A stretch of DNA of 64,000 nt from Pedobacter westerhofensis (GCF_900182595.1 NZ_FXTN01000002.1:62001-126000); one strand, 5' to 3'; shown: positions 1 to 8,857, numbered from the stretch's first letter. Numbers and translations are program-made. The notes: generated by a model not told the origin, from the sequence alone.

Positions 1-635
1 CCTGTAAAGCGCAGGCGGAGCGCAAAACGCTACAAAAAATGAGAGCCGGATGAGTAAACCGGCTCTCATAAAAAACGACGAATTATACAGAATTTTATTC
101 TGCGTATTTATGGTACGCACCAGAAATCCTGACACAAATATGTGGGATTAATAATTGAAATTAAACCAATTTTTAGCAATAAGGAAAAATTTCTGCAGCC
201 TGGATTTTTGAGTTGCAATTGTTTTGTTTGGCGGCTTAAAAATGTATGTTGCAAAATATAATTTTACAGTGATGTACAATCTATGTAATTCTTTCATATA
301 ACTGATTATAAACAAATTACAACTAATCCGATTTAGTGTTGTAACTTTAACCTGATGGTGTATTTGAGCTAAAAAAGAGTGGTGATTTAGCGCTTATTAA
401 TAACATCTATTTGTGTGAAAATCTCATAAATATTTTTAGATTTGTTTAATAGGGATAATAAATTACAGAATTTTTGTGTCAGTATGACTTGTTTGCGGAT
501 GTTTACCGCAGGGTAGGATTATGCAATATTAGCTGTGAGTTTAATAGCTTACAATTTGTCGTTAAGTTGATCAGCCCATTAGATATTATCGCCAGTAATT
601 AATATAAAGTTTTCAGGAATTTGTAGAGAATTTTT
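1..635. other. Left intergenic region without a recognisable gene
   Basis: This AT-rich stretch holds no convincing coding frame. It contains a 10-bp hairpin at 40-68 (listed separately) and a pair of inverted 7-mers, TTACAAC at 317-323 and GTTGTAA at 338-344, whose TTACA/TGTAA half-sites resemble those of the palindrome downstream of the Crp-like gene. The promoter of the regulator at 636 must lie here, but no clean TAnnTTTG box is visible. Confidence 0.6.
40..68 (-). terminator. Hairpin with an A-tract on its left side
   Basis: Positions 40-49 and 59-68 are perfectly complementary (10 bp, TGAGAGCCGG) around a 9-nt loop. A run of six A at 34-39 would give a U-tract if the region were transcribed leftwards, so it fits a minus-strand intrinsic terminator, although no minus-strand gene lies immediately to the right. 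It may instead close a plus-strand gene ending left of the window. Confidence 0.45.
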
Positions 636-1232
636 ATGGTAAACCACGGATTATATGACGTTCTTTTTAATGTCAAAAACTTGCCGGATGAGCTTAAAGA
701 TGGTAACACCCGTGAAGAGCTGATGCGTTTTATTGATTTACACCTTACTACCAGCAATCATAAAAAAAATCAGTTGCTGCTCACACCGGGCCATATTGCA
801 GACCAAATTTATTTTCTTGAACGCGGAGCTGCCCGGGGTTACTTTCATGATGAAGATGGAAAGGAGCATACCTTATATTTCTGGGATGAAAAGAGCTTTG
901 TTATTGATTCCTTAAGTTTTTTTAGTGATCAGCCCAGTGATCTTTATATTGAAGTGATGCAGGACAGCATTCTTTTATCGCTTTCGCGCAGGAAACTGAA
1001 TGAAATTTTGAAAAGCTTTCCTTGTCTTAATATGGTAATAGATCTCATCATGCTTAATGATTTTAAGCAATGCCGTAAAAGAATAATGGATTTTATCTCG
1101 CTTAACCCTGTTGGCAGGTATGTTCAACTGGTTAAATCCATTCCGCGGGTAGATCTAAAATTTCATCAGCAGGAAATCGCTTCTTATCTGGGCACCAGCC
1201 GTCAGACAGTTTCCCGTTCAAAACGTGCTTAG
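636..1232 (+). CDS. Crp/Fnr family transcriptional regulator
   Basis: The 198-residue product has the Crp/Fnr layout: an N-terminal cyclic-nucleotide-binding-like beta-roll (about residues 35-125, with G-I-A-D-Q-I-Y-F-L-E and the R-G-Y-F strand), a linking helix, and a C-terminal winged helix whose recognition region reads Q-E-I-A-S-Y-L-G-T-S-R-Q-T-V-S-R near the end. No Fnr-type cysteine cluster is seen, so oxygen sensing through an iron-sulfur cluster is unlikely; the ligand is unknown. It ends soon after the recognition helix, as many Bacteroidota members do. The next two genes run in the same direction, and a TGTAAC-N4-GTTACA palindrome lies between it and them, so it probably controls that pair. 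Family assignment is secure; target and signal are inferred. Confidence 0.88.
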   Translation: MVNHGLYDVLFNVKNLPDELKDGNTREELMRFIDLHLTTSNHKKNQLLLTPGHIADQIYFLERGAARGYFHDEDGKEHTLYFWDEKSFVIDSLSFFSDQPSDLYIEVMQDSILLSLSRRKLNEILKSFPCLNMVIDLIMLNDFKQCRKRIMDFISLNPVGRYVQLVKSIPRVDLKFHQQEIASYLGTSRQTVSRSKRA

Positions 1233-1261
1233 CCCTGGCTTAGAGGGCATCTTTGAACGGG
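1213..1261 (+). terminator. Stem-loop over the 3' end of the Crp-like gene
   Basis: A 10-bp perfect stem pairs 1213-1222 with 1252-1261 (CCCGTTCAAA/TTTGAACGGG), and a nested 5-bp stem pairs 1232-1236 with 1244-1248. The left arm lies in the last codons of the regulator gene. Only GTTTAGGG follows, so the U-tract is weak; it could be a terminator, a processing site or an mRNA 3'-end stabiliser. Confidence 0.45.
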
Positions 1262-1291
1262 TTTAGGGATAACTATCTTTATTTCGGATTT

Positions 1292-1307
1292 TGTAACATT
1301 TGTTACA
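1292..1307. promoter_or_regulatory. 16-bp palindrome, candidate Crp/Fnr operator
   Basis: TGTAAC-ATTT-GTTACA is a perfect inverted repeat with a 4-nt spacer, a size and symmetry typical of Crp/Fnr dimers. It sits 60 bp after the Crp-like gene and 112 bp before the MauE-like gene. A weak -7-like box, TCACTTTG at 1329-1336, would place the palindrome centre near -43 from the start of transcription, the classic class II activator position. Binding by the adjacent regulator is inferred. Confidence 0.55.
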
Positions 1308-1418
1308 GCGTTTTGTGAAAAACTTACATCACTTTGTATAAAATGAGAATCTCTTTGCTCCAAACGGGCACAACTATAAGGAATATCGTGTTTAACTTGG
1401 TACTATAATTTTTAACCT

Positions 1419-1877
1419 ATGGAAACCACATTAAATAAACTGCCATCCTCTAAAATTTCAAGTAAAACCAAAGCGGTTATTGCTGACGTTGCAGCTTATT
1501 CTTTCATTATCCTGTTTATTTACACCGCAACCAGCAAAATCCAGTCTTTTGAATCTTTCAAATTAGTGCTGAGCAAATCAGTATTGATAGGTCAGTACAG
1601 TACCTTGGTTGCCTGGGCTGTTCCTTCTGCAGAAATTATCATTAGCCTGTTACTTATTTTTCCGCTTACCCGAAAAGACGGGTTGATTTCTTCTCTGGCA
1701 ATTATGCTGGTTTTTACAGCGTATCTGATTTATATGGTGAATTCCGGAACGCAGTTGATCTGTACCTGTGGAGGCGTTCTTAGCTCCCTAACCTGGCAAC
1801 AGCACATTTGGTTTAATGCTGTTTTCATTGTGCTCGCTGCTACAGGGTTGAAATTTTACAAATCTGAACAACTGTAA
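1419..1877 (+). CDS. MauE-like (DoxX/VKOR-type) redox membrane protein
   Basis: The 152-residue product has four predicted membrane helices (about residues 24-41, 62-82, 88-107 and 128-147) and a C-T-C-G-G motif with Cys115 and Cys117 just before the last helix. This matches MauE/DoxX-type redox-associated membrane proteins, which are thought to support disulfide formation or electron transfer in exported partners. It lacks the second cysteine pair of full VKOR enzymes. It is followed 64 bp later by a small exported protein carrying two cysteines, its likely partner. Expression is probably driven from the palindrome-bearing region at 1292-1336. The family call is good; the substrate is unknown. 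Confidence 0.75.
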   Translation: METTLNKLPSSKISSKTKAVIADVAAYSFIILFIYTATSKIQSFESFKLVLSKSVLIGQYSTLVAWAVPSAEIIISLLLIFPLTRKDGLISSLAIMLVFTAYLIYMVNSGTQLICTCGGVLSSLTWQQHIWFNAVFIVLAATGLKFYKSEQL

Positions 1878-1941
1878 TGCCTGATAAATAAAACTGAACA
1901 AACAAAATATTACCTATTATTCAAACCTTAAATTTTAAACC

Positions 1942-2250
1942 ATGAACAAAATTATTATTGGCTTACTTGCCGCAACAGTTGCTGCAGGGGGCAGCGTATT
2001 GACTAATCCTGAGAAAAAGTATTCTACAGGCGACTGGTATGGACATACTTTGTCGGGGGCGTATACGAGATTTAGCAGTCCGTACCTTCTTGGGCTTTGC
2101 CTACCGCTTTCAATTGACCCATGTGCGTATTATGAAACACCTGCCGGAGATGGGCATATCCCGAATTCCTTCTCCAGTGCACAAGCGATGGAATGGGAAG
2201 ACGATGGATATCTGGTAGGTGTAGGATCGGGTTTTTACCTTGGCCTTTAA
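1942..2250 (+). CDS. Small exported protein with a cysteine pair
   Basis: The 102-residue product begins with a short charged N-terminus and a hydrophobic, alanine-rich stretch (about residues 3-20) that looks like a signal peptide. The mature part is rich in Gly, Ser and Tyr and has only two cysteines, in L-C-L-P-L-S-I-D-P-C-A-Y near the middle, followed by an acidic W-E-D-D-G segment and a Gly-rich end. The architecture recalls the small DUF6520-type proteins found next to MauE-like genes in Bacteroidota, but I cannot confirm membership. Its position after the MauE-like gene suggests that the cysteine pair is oxidised by that protein. A 23-bp inverted repeat closes the unit. Confidence 0.65.
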   Translation: MNKIIIGLLAATVAAGGSVLTNPEKKYSTGDWYGHTLSGAYTRFSSPYLLGLCLPLSIDPCAYYETPAGDGHIPNSFSSAQAMEWEDDGYLVGVGSGFYLGL

Positions 2251-2273
2251 GTTACAAACAAACTTTAAATAAA

Positions 2274-2323
2274 TTAGAGGTAATAATAAAAGGGGCTTAG
2301 GCCCCTTTTATTATTACCTCTAA
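2274..2323. terminator. Bidirectional terminator, perfect 23-bp stem
   Basis: Positions 2274-2296 and 2301-2323 are perfectly complementary around a 4-nt loop (TTAG). The GC-rich core AGGGGC/GCCCCT is flanked by A-rich and T-rich arms, giving U-tracts on either strand. It lies between the convergent small exported gene and the susD gene, so it can terminate both. Confidence 0.9.
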
Positions 2324-2347
2324 TGACGGTTTTCAATGACGCTGATA

Positions 2348-3751
2348 CTATCTGAGGTTTTGCTTTATTCCACTTAGTGCAATTTCGTCACTTGGAATTG
2401 GGAAAACATACCTCACATCATTTGGCAAGAGGGTAGTGGTTGTCCCGTTTAAAATACGTGTGAGCACAATGCCGTTTCCTTCTTTATTCAATCTTTTGAT
2501 ATCATCCCATCTTAATCCTCTCCATACTAATTCTTTCCGGCGTTCCAGCAAAGCAAGATCAAGTGCCTCTTGCGCTGTTGCAGCGGTTAATGGTGTAAAC
2601 GAAGATGAAGGAAATCTTTTGATTAACAATGCATTCAATACCGATAGACTGACAGCAGTCCTTCCATTCCTCGCGGCACATTCTGCTTTGATCAGATAAA
2701 CTTCATCAGTAGCCAAACCAGTATAGGGAAAAATGTTCTGTCCAAAATAATTGCCTCCCATGATATATCCTTTTGCAGAAGGCTTAAAGTAAAGGCTAAG
2801 CCTCAGGTCATTGGAACTGTATAATTGCAGCAGGTCCTTGTTGATAGTAATGAAATTATTAGCTATACCGGCACTTGTGGGATAAGATGGAACCGCTGCG
2901 GTGGTAAATAAGGTTTCATCATTTGTTTTAGAAAAAGGATATAACTCAGAAGCGTTCAGGGTTTGATAATCTATGAGCTTGCTATATAAAGCGAGACAAC
3001 TATCTGCTGCCAGTTCTGCTCTTTCATAGTCACCCATACTAAGGAAAATCCGGGCCTGCAAAGCATAAGCCGATACTGCTGTCGGTTTATTCTTTTGAGC
3101 AGTAGGAATGGATGTGCCTAACAGAACTCTTGCAGAATTTAAATCTTTCAGAATCTGCTGATAGCTTTCTTCAAGTGTTGAACGTTGTACAATCTCATCA
3201 ATTTCCGGTCTTAATTTGAGCGGGATGCCTAAGTCTGTGCCTGAAGTTCTGCGATCATAAGCTTTACAGAAATTTCTGGCAAGGTCGTAAAAATGATATG
3301 CTCTTTCGAATAATGCCCATCCTTTAATACAATTCCATTTCGCTATATTGTCTGCATTAACCGTAATTTTCTCTAATCCACTTAGTACCTTATTAGCGTA
3401 AAATACTGCGACATAGGGCCTGGCCCAGTCCTGAATATTGGGTTGGCCGCCAAATAAATCGGCACTCCAGATGTAAGCATTCCTTTCGGTGGCACTGCTT
3501 GCCGACTGCCAGGTCGGATAGTCTACATAGTTATATTCATCAGCAGATAAGACAGGCAAGGCAGAGGTAGAATAAGTGAAGTTGTCACCTTCCAGCAGGT
3601 TTTCAAAATCATCAAGAGTAACCGGCTGCATGATATTGGTTGATGGCCTGGCATCTAAAAAATCTTTTTTGCAGCTTGTCAGTAAGCCAGAGTCTACTAT
3701 AATCAGCAGTGCCCAAAGGAAGATTCTTGTATTGTTATATATCGTTTTCAT
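2348..3751 (-). CDS. RagB/SusD family nutrient-binding lipoprotein
   Basis: The 467-residue product starts at Met 3751 (7 bp after the susC stop), which gives a lipoprotein signal ending in G-L-L-T-S-C followed by K-K-D-F-L-D. A longer in-frame start exists upstream but would overlap susC and bury the signal peptide. The body has the SusD pattern of TPR-like helices (around R-A-Y-H-F-Y-D-L-A-R-N and A-L-Q-A-R-I-F-L-S-M-G-D-Y) and the C-terminal L-L-E-R-R-K-E-L-V-W-R-G-L-R-W-D-D-I-K-R-L motif. SusD lipoproteins sit on the cell surface and cap the SusC barrel. The ligand cannot be told, since no enzyme gene follows. Confidence 0.93.
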   Translation of the reverse strand: MKTIYNNTRIFLWALLIIVDSGLLTSCKKDFLDARPSTNIMQPVTLDDFENLLEGDNFTYSTSALPVLSADEYNYVDYPTWQSASSATERNAYIWSADLFGGQPNIQDWARPYVAVFYANKVLSGLEKITVNADNIAKWNCIKGWALFERAYHFYDLARNFCKAYDRRTSGTDLGIPLKLRPEIDEIVQRSTLEESYQQILKDLNSARVLLGTSIPTAQKNKPTAVSAYALQARIFLSMGDYERAELAADSCLALYSKLIDYQTLNASELYPFSKTNDETLFTTAAVPSYPTSAGIANNFITINKDLLQLYSSNDLRLSLYFKPSAKGYIMGGNYFGQNIFPYTGLATDEVYLIKAECAARNGRTAVSLSVLNALLIKRFPSSSFTPLTAATAQEALDLALLERRKELVWRGLRWDDIKRLNKEGNGIVLTRILNGTTTTLLPNDVRYVFPIPSDEIALSGIKQNLR

Positions 3752-3758
3752 GACCTCG

Positions 3759-6700
3759 TTAAAAATTAGTTTTAATACCAAAAGAAATACTTTTTGCAAT
3801 CGGATAGCCAGATCTTGCATCTGGATCAATGTGCCGTTTATTTGCCCGCCATATAATGCCTAAATTATTTGCATACGTATAGAAACCCACTGAACCTAAG
3901 CCAATTTTCTTTAAACCACTTGTGTTAAGTGTATAAGTTAGCTGAACATCATTTAGCCTGATGTGGTCTCCCTTTTCTATTGTTGACTCCGATAAAGCAT
4001 AGAACTGATCCCGGCTCACGCTTGCGGGATTAATAAGTGATGGAACCGTTGTGATGAATTCGTCTCCCGGTTTTTGCCATCTTTGACCATATTCATTGGA
4101 ATGATAATCGCCACTATATAGTAAATTGTATTGCAAAGCGGAGCGTCTAAAATGATAGCCGAATTTGTAGCCGATATTAATTGATAGTTCCAGTGAGCTT
4201 AAACTGAATGTGTTTCTAAATGATCCAAAGATTGTTGGAACTGCCGAGCCTGAGAACTTCAAATTGTTGCGATCTGTTGAATTATTGATTGAAGTGTAAT
4301 TCTTGCTGATCTGGCTTCCAAGAAAACCCTGTGGATCTCCTTCAGCATCCAGGCCTGCAGATTTAAAACCAAAAAGCGACTGAATAGGGTAGCCCACTAA
4401 GGGCGTAATAGAGCGGGGATTGAGAATACTTAAATTTGATCCCGTATTCGCCTGATAGTTGGTAACTCTGTCTTTTGATATATTGAAGATCCCGGTAGTT
4501 GTCCATCTGATTAAACCATTGAGGTTACGGGAATTCAATTGAATATCAATTCCGCTTGTGTGCGTGTCTGCAACATTACCGGTAAATATGCTTAGGCCAG
4601 TTTGTTGTGAGATCGGGCTGGAGCCAATCAAATCTGCACCATTTTTAATATAATATTCCAAACTTCCGGAAATTATTTCTTGTTTGAGACCAAAGTCAAT
4701 TCCAAAATTAATATTCTTTACACGTTCCCAGCGAAGGGAAGGATTTGGTGGGTTGGTAATCGTAGTGAATGGTGTTCCCAGATAATTTTGGGAGGCATTG
4801 GGGCTTGCAGTAGTAAATGCAGTGATTGTCTTGTTTACATTTCCATTATATCCATACGTTGCCCGGATCTGTAACCTTGGCATCCAACTGAAATGATAGA
4901 ATTTCTCTTTGTCTAAACTCCATGCCAGGCCGGTCGAGAAAAGCGGTACACCCTTTTTCTGAGCCGAAACTCCGAATAAATTGGATTCGTCCCTACGGTA
5001 ACTCGCAGATAATATCAGGCGACTATCGAAAGTGTATATTGCATTTGTATAGTAAGAAATATAGTGATCTGTAGTGCCTCTTTGAGTGGTCGCGCTGTTA
5101 CCAATGCGAATTGCTTTGACACCATAATAGGCCGGAAATAATGTGATAGGATCTATTTGCACACTTGTTTCGGTATCGGGGTCGTATCCATACTGGTTCT
5201 GGCTGTCCGTAGAGAAGTTCTCCGACCGGATTTCATAACCTGCAATTGCATTGATATTGTGTTTTCTGGAAATAGTTTTTTTTAGATCCAGCTGGGCACG
5301 CCCGTAATCGGCATTGAGTAGGTTATTAGTTCTGTTGTACAAACTTCCGATTGGCAAAGGATTTGTCACAATCCCTGTGGTTCTATTGATCTGCGTAACT
5401 TCGTTGATGGCATTTCTGGTATTATAGGAGTCTAAGCTATGTAAGGTTTTATTCATACCAGTTGAACGATAGTACTGATAATTAACAGAAAATGCCAGGG
5501 GTTTAAGAATCTGGTATCTCAATCCGGTATTCACTCTAATATCAGTAGATTCTCCATGAAAAGAATTTGCTTTTTTTCTCAGCTCATCCAAAGGCCGGTA
5601 TTTCCAGTTGAGCAAATTACCATTCCCGGCAGTATCAGTATAAGCAGCACGCAGACCAGATATGGGTAGAACCGCCAGCGGCTTATCATCGCGATCCGCA
5701 ATTTGTTCATAAGGATATAAAGGAAAATATCCTTCAAGATTATCATTCTTCGCAAGAGATCGTACAAAAGTAATATCAGTAGTCAGCTGTACTTTATGAT
5801 CCGCCAGATCATACGTATTATTCGCTTTCAGGGTATACCGCGAACTGGATGCGCCAACGTTCACCGGGCTGAATCTGTCATAACCTGCGGATAAATGATA
5901 TGTATTACTGGCGCCGCCTCCGTTTAAACTCAGATAATACTGCTGCTGCAAGCTCTTGCGATAAAAATACTGATCCAGCTGCTGCCGTACATCGTTTTGC
6001 TTCAGCGCCTCAATACTTGCCTGTGTTGCGACTGTATTTGCGGGAGTTTCTTTTGCGAGAAGCGCAACAACGGGCGAAATCAGATCATAATCGTTTCGCA
6101 GTGTAGCATTGTAACTCCCTTTGGAATACAGGAATTTTTCTAGATCGATGAATTCCGCAGAAGTCATTTGCGGTTGATAATACAGATCAGGTTTATCACC
6201 TATTGTCACATTGGTATTAAAACCAACCTTTGTTTGCTGATTGAGTTTTCCTTTTTTGGTTGTAATTACGATCACACCATTGCCAGCCCTAACGCCCCAG
6301 ATTGCTGCTGCCGCTGCATCTTTTAAAATCGTGACATCCTCAATGTCATTGGGATTGATCGTATTCAGATCGCCCTCAAAAGGAAAGTTGTCAATCACGA
6401 TCAGCGGCTTGGTTTCAGAGAACAGCGTGCTTCTTCCCCGTACGCTGATTCCGGTAGTGTTTCCAACCCCTCCATCAACCAGCAGGCCATTTGTGACCCC
6501 TTTGATCCTGCTGATAAAATCCGGCGATACGGAACGGTTAACCAGCTTGTTGTCGATCAGTACAAATGAACCGGTACTTCCTTCGCGGGATACCTTCTGG
6601 TAACCTGTCGACAGGATCGCTACTTCCTGCAGCTGGTTCACGGCCTGCCGCATCCGCAGGTCTCCAAGGTACTGGCCCACCCTCACTTCGATGCTGTTGT

Positions 6701-7271
6701 AACCCAGATGCGAGATGATAAGTGTGGCATTTTCATCCACTGCTGTGAGGGTAAAGTCGCCCAGAATATCCGTCACCTCCGTTCTGTCGCTGCCTTTGAT
6801 CCTGGCTACAGCTCCTTCCATCGCTTTACCGTTTTCGTCCACTACGCGGCCATGAACGTCAATTTCTTTATATGGGCGCCTGGACTTGCCGGCATTGCCT
6901 GCCATTCCGGAAGATCTGCGCCTGCTGAGGATTATATTCTTGTCTACGATTTTATAGGTTAACTGAAGAGAACGAATACATTTTGAAATGGCTTCTTCGA
7001 TAGTAGCATTTTTAAGAGAGATGTTAATCTTTGGGACATTAAGGTCAAAATCTTTGGCCACAAAGACAAATTCAGTCTGTTTTTCGATGGCATGCAGCGC
7101 GGCACCCAGACTGATGTTTGTTTTTTCAAGATTGATTCGCTGACTATAGGACTTAGCGCTTACTTGTAACAGGGCAATGAAAAATATCACAGCGGTTAAC
7201 TTCATTTTCAATAGCAATTTTTTAGGCAGCCGGAGGCCGGACATGCCTGGTTTAAAAGCATATATTTTCAT
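3759..7271 (-). CDS. SusC/RagA TonB-linked outer membrane transporter with STN domain
   Basis: The 1170-residue product has a long leader with a hydrophobic segment ending at S-A-K-S-Y-S-Q (about residues 25-45), an STN (secretin/TonB short N-terminal) domain at about 47-118, a carboxypeptidase-D-like regulatory domain at about 135-210, a TonB plug with V-R-G-R-S-T-L and L-K-D-A-A-A-A-A-I-W-G (about 215-345), and a beta-barrel ending in a terminal phenylalanine. The STN domain is the signalling domain that contacts a FecR protein, and the fecR and sigma factor genes lie directly upstream on the same strand. It is the energised import channel partner of the following susD gene. Substrate unknown. 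Confidence 0.95.
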   Translation of the reverse strand: MKIYAFKPGMSGLRLPKKLLLKMKLTAVIFFIALLQVSAKSYSQRINLEKTNISLGAALHAIEKQTEFVFVAKDFDLNVPKINISLKNATIEEAISKCIRSLQLTYKIVDKNIILSRRRSSGMAGNAGKSRRPYKEIDVHGRVVDENGKAMEGAVARIKGSDRTEVTDILGDFTLTAVDENATLIISHLGYNSIEVRVGQYLGDLRMRQAVNQLQEVAILSTGYQKVSREGSTGSFVLIDNKLVNRSVSPDFISRIKGVTNGLLVDGGVGNTTGISVRGRSTLFSETKPLIVIDNFPFEGDLNTINPNDIEDVTILKDAAAAAIWGVRAGNGVIVITTKKGKLNQQTKVGFNTNVTIGDKPDLYYQPQMTSAEFIDLEKFLYSKGSYNATLRNDYDLISPVVALLAKETPANTVATQASIEALKQNDVRQQLDQYFYRKSLQQQYYLSLNGGGASNTYHLSAGYDRFSPVNVGASSSRYTLKANNTYDLADHKVQLTTDITFVRSLAKNDNLEGYFPLYPYEQIADRDDKPLAVLPISGLRAAYTDTAGNGNLLNWKYRPLDELRKKANSFHGESTDIRVNTGLRYQILKPLAFSVNYQYYRSTGMNKTLHSLDSYNTRNAINEVTQINRTTGIVTNPLPIGSLYNRTNNLLNADYGRAQLDLKKTISRKHNINAIAGYEIRSENFSTDSQNQYGYDPDTETSVQIDPITLFPAYYGVKAIRIGNSATTQRGTTDHYISYYTNAIYTFDSRLILSASYRRDESNLFGVSAQKKGVPLFSTGLAWSLDKEKFYHFSWMPRLQIRATYGYNGNVNKTITAFTTASPNASQNYLGTPFTTITNPPNPSLRWERVKNINFGIDFGLKQEIISGSLEYYIKNGADLIGSSPISQQTGLSIFTGNVADTHTSGIDIQLNSRNLNGLIRWTTTGIFNISKDRVTNYQANTGSNLSILNPRSITPLVGYPIQSLFGFKSAGLDAEGDPQGFLGSQISKNYTSINNSTDRNNLKFSGSAVPTIFGSFRNTFSLSSLELSINIGYKFGYHFRRSALQYNLLYSGDYHSNEYGQRWQKPGDEFITTVPSLINPASVSRDQFYALSESTIEKGDHIRLNDVQLTYTLNTSGLKKIGLGSVGFYTYANNLGIIWRANKRHIDPDARSGYPIAKSISFGIKTNF

Positions 7272-7320
7272 ACTTTTGTTCTGTTTGGGTTAGTTACATG
7301 AATTTGGTCAAATAGATTTA

Positions 7321-7384
7321 TCCCGATTTTATCGGGAAGGGTTAATCCAAACGATATCGCAGAAGTGCTCGCAACACTTCTGCG
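7321..7384 (-). promoter_or_regulatory. Two hairpins in the fecR-susC gap
   Basis: The 228-bp gap between fecR and susC holds a 7-bp stem at 7321-7337 (TCCCGAT/ATCGGGA, 3-nt loop) and a 10-bp stem at 7358-7384 (CGCAGAAGTG/CACTTCTGCG, 7-nt loop). In the direction of the operon neither is followed by a U-tract; in the opposite direction the second is followed by TTTGTTTTT. They could be attenuating or stabilising mRNA structures, or the terminator of an antisense RNA. Confidence 0.45.
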
Positions 7385-7499
7385 TTTGTTTTTGAACCAA
7401 CCGGATTTGCGTCAGAGAACCTGCCGTTGATGTGAAGTTGTGGTCATGTTTTGGGTTTATTTGTTCGAAATCTGGTATATTTGGTTGATTAAATTGCTC

Positions 7500-8696
7500 T
7501 TACTTATTGCTCATGATAGTTACTTTTCTGTTTTCTATCTTATAGCTGATACCTGGGCTCAGCAGTATTTCAAGTACCTTTGACAGTTTAATATTGCGGT
7601 AAACTTTGCCATCGAGCTTTTCTGTAGGTACAGCTCCTTCATATTGGACCTCCACATTGTACCAGCGTGCGATCTGGCGCATTACAGTTTGCATATCATC
7701 ATTCTGAAACTGGAACAAGCCATTTTTCCATGAAATGGATTCATCAGCATTGATATCCGCCACTGCGATTCCCCGATCTGTTAGTATTGACTGCTGACCA
7801 GCTTTAACTACTTTGAACAGCACAGTTTTATCAACTGCAGTTTTTTTGCCTGGAAGGTACTTTGGAGAATGGGGAGTGGTCATTACCGCTGCGGAACCTT
7901 CAAGAACTGTTGTTTTCACACCGGGTTCTTCCCTGTAAGAATTGATATTGAATTTTGTTCCGATGTCTTTTACGTCCTGGCCATCTGTTTCCACGATAAA
8001 TGGCCGTTTCGCATTGTGCACCACTTCAAAGTAGGCTTCGCCCCTCAACACCACCCTGCGCTCTGACAGCGACGAAAAAGTAGCAGGATATTTTAATGTC
8101 GAGGCAGCGTTTAGCCATACCTTGGTACCATCAGGCAAACACACACCATATTGACCACCTTTTGGAATTTCTATTGTATTGTATTCAGCTTTTTCTGCTG
8201 CTTTTCCTCTGCCTAAAAATTGTTGACCGGTCAGTGTATATGTTAATTGTCCGTCACTGGTTTTCATGATCTTTACCCCGGCTTGTTTAGCCAGTTCTCC
8301 ATTATCCGCAGTTGTCAGATCGATACTTCTGCCATTCGCCAGAATCAGCCTGGCCCGGTTGCCGCCCGGGGCCACATCAGTTACATATACGGTGTCCGGC
8401 TTTTCGTTATTTGTCCAGTTGTTCCAGAAATAGAAGGTGATACTCATCGCTATGATTAAGAATGCAGCCACCTTAGAATATAGTGAGATATAAAATTTTC
8501 TTTCCGCTTTGTTCAAGCATGCAAATAGTGCATTGTCCATTTCCGCCATCCTTTGTTGAAAAATCTCTGGTTCAAGTTTCGCGTTTGAAGCTTTGGCATG
8601 TTCCAGGTACCAGTGATGAAGCTGAAGCAACTCCTGATCAGTGATGGTTCCGTTTCCGTATTTTTCGAAAAGATTGGTTTTTGATGAAGTATTCAT
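7500..8696 (-). CDS. FecR family anti-sigma factor
   Basis: The 398-residue product, taken from Met 8696, has a cytoplasmic sigma-binding segment (about residues 1-75, with N-G-T-I-T-D-Q-E-L and H-H-W-Y), one membrane helix near residues 78-98, and a periplasmic FecR domain (I-P-K-G-G-Q-Y near 180, D-G-T-K-V-W-L-N-A-A-S, G-E-A-Y-F-E-V, T-K-F-N-I-N-S-Y) followed by the C-terminal DUF4974 region. A further 23 upstream codons are open but look non-coding. FecR holds the ECF sigma factor until the STN domain of the SusC transporter signals substrate. The sigma gene lies upstream and susC downstream. Confidence 0.93.
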   Translation of the reverse strand: MNTSSKTNLFEKYGNGTITDQELLQLHHWYLEHAKASNAKLEPEIFQQRMAEMDNALFACLNKAERKFYISLYSKVAAFLIIAMSITFYFWNNWTNNEKPDTVYVTDVAPGGNRARLILANGRSIDLTTADNGELAKQAGVKIMKTSDGQLTYTLTGQQFLGRGKAAEKAEYNTIEIPKGGQYGVCLPDGTKVWLNAASTLKYPATFSSLSERRVVLRGEAYFEVVHNAKRPFIVETDGQDVKDIGTKFNINSYREEPGVKTTVLEGSAAVMTTPHSPKYLPGKKTAVDKTVLFKVVKAGQQSILTDRGIAVADINADESISWKNGLFQFQNDDMQTVMRQIARWYNVEVQYEGAVPTEKLDGKVYRNIKLSKVLEILLSPGISYKIENRKVTIMSNK

Positions 8697-8857
8697 ATGA
8701 CAAGCATTACGTAGATGATTTTTTAAACGGGATCTTTCCAGAGATTGTAATCCCCGTTTAACCATATGACGGAATGCAGGCGCGTTGGTAGTACGTGCTG
8801 GCTGAAAAAAATTAATAAATATTTTTTAGCCGGTAGAACTGAGCGGAGCGAAGCTTT

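Noticed and set aside
129..482. CTGACACAAA at 129-138 and its complement TTTGTGTCAG at 473-482, as possible ends of a small mobile element
   Set aside because: Only 10 bp, no flanking target duplication, and the interior has no structure; chance is a sufficient explanation.
733..915. Short open frame inside the Crp-like gene
   Set aside because: It is a shadow of the regulator frame, with no family features.
8697..8857. T-rich tract between the sigma and fecR genes in both loci as a shared promoter element
   Set aside because: Similarity by eye is limited to T-runs and a GTAGTAC-like string; not enough to call a site.
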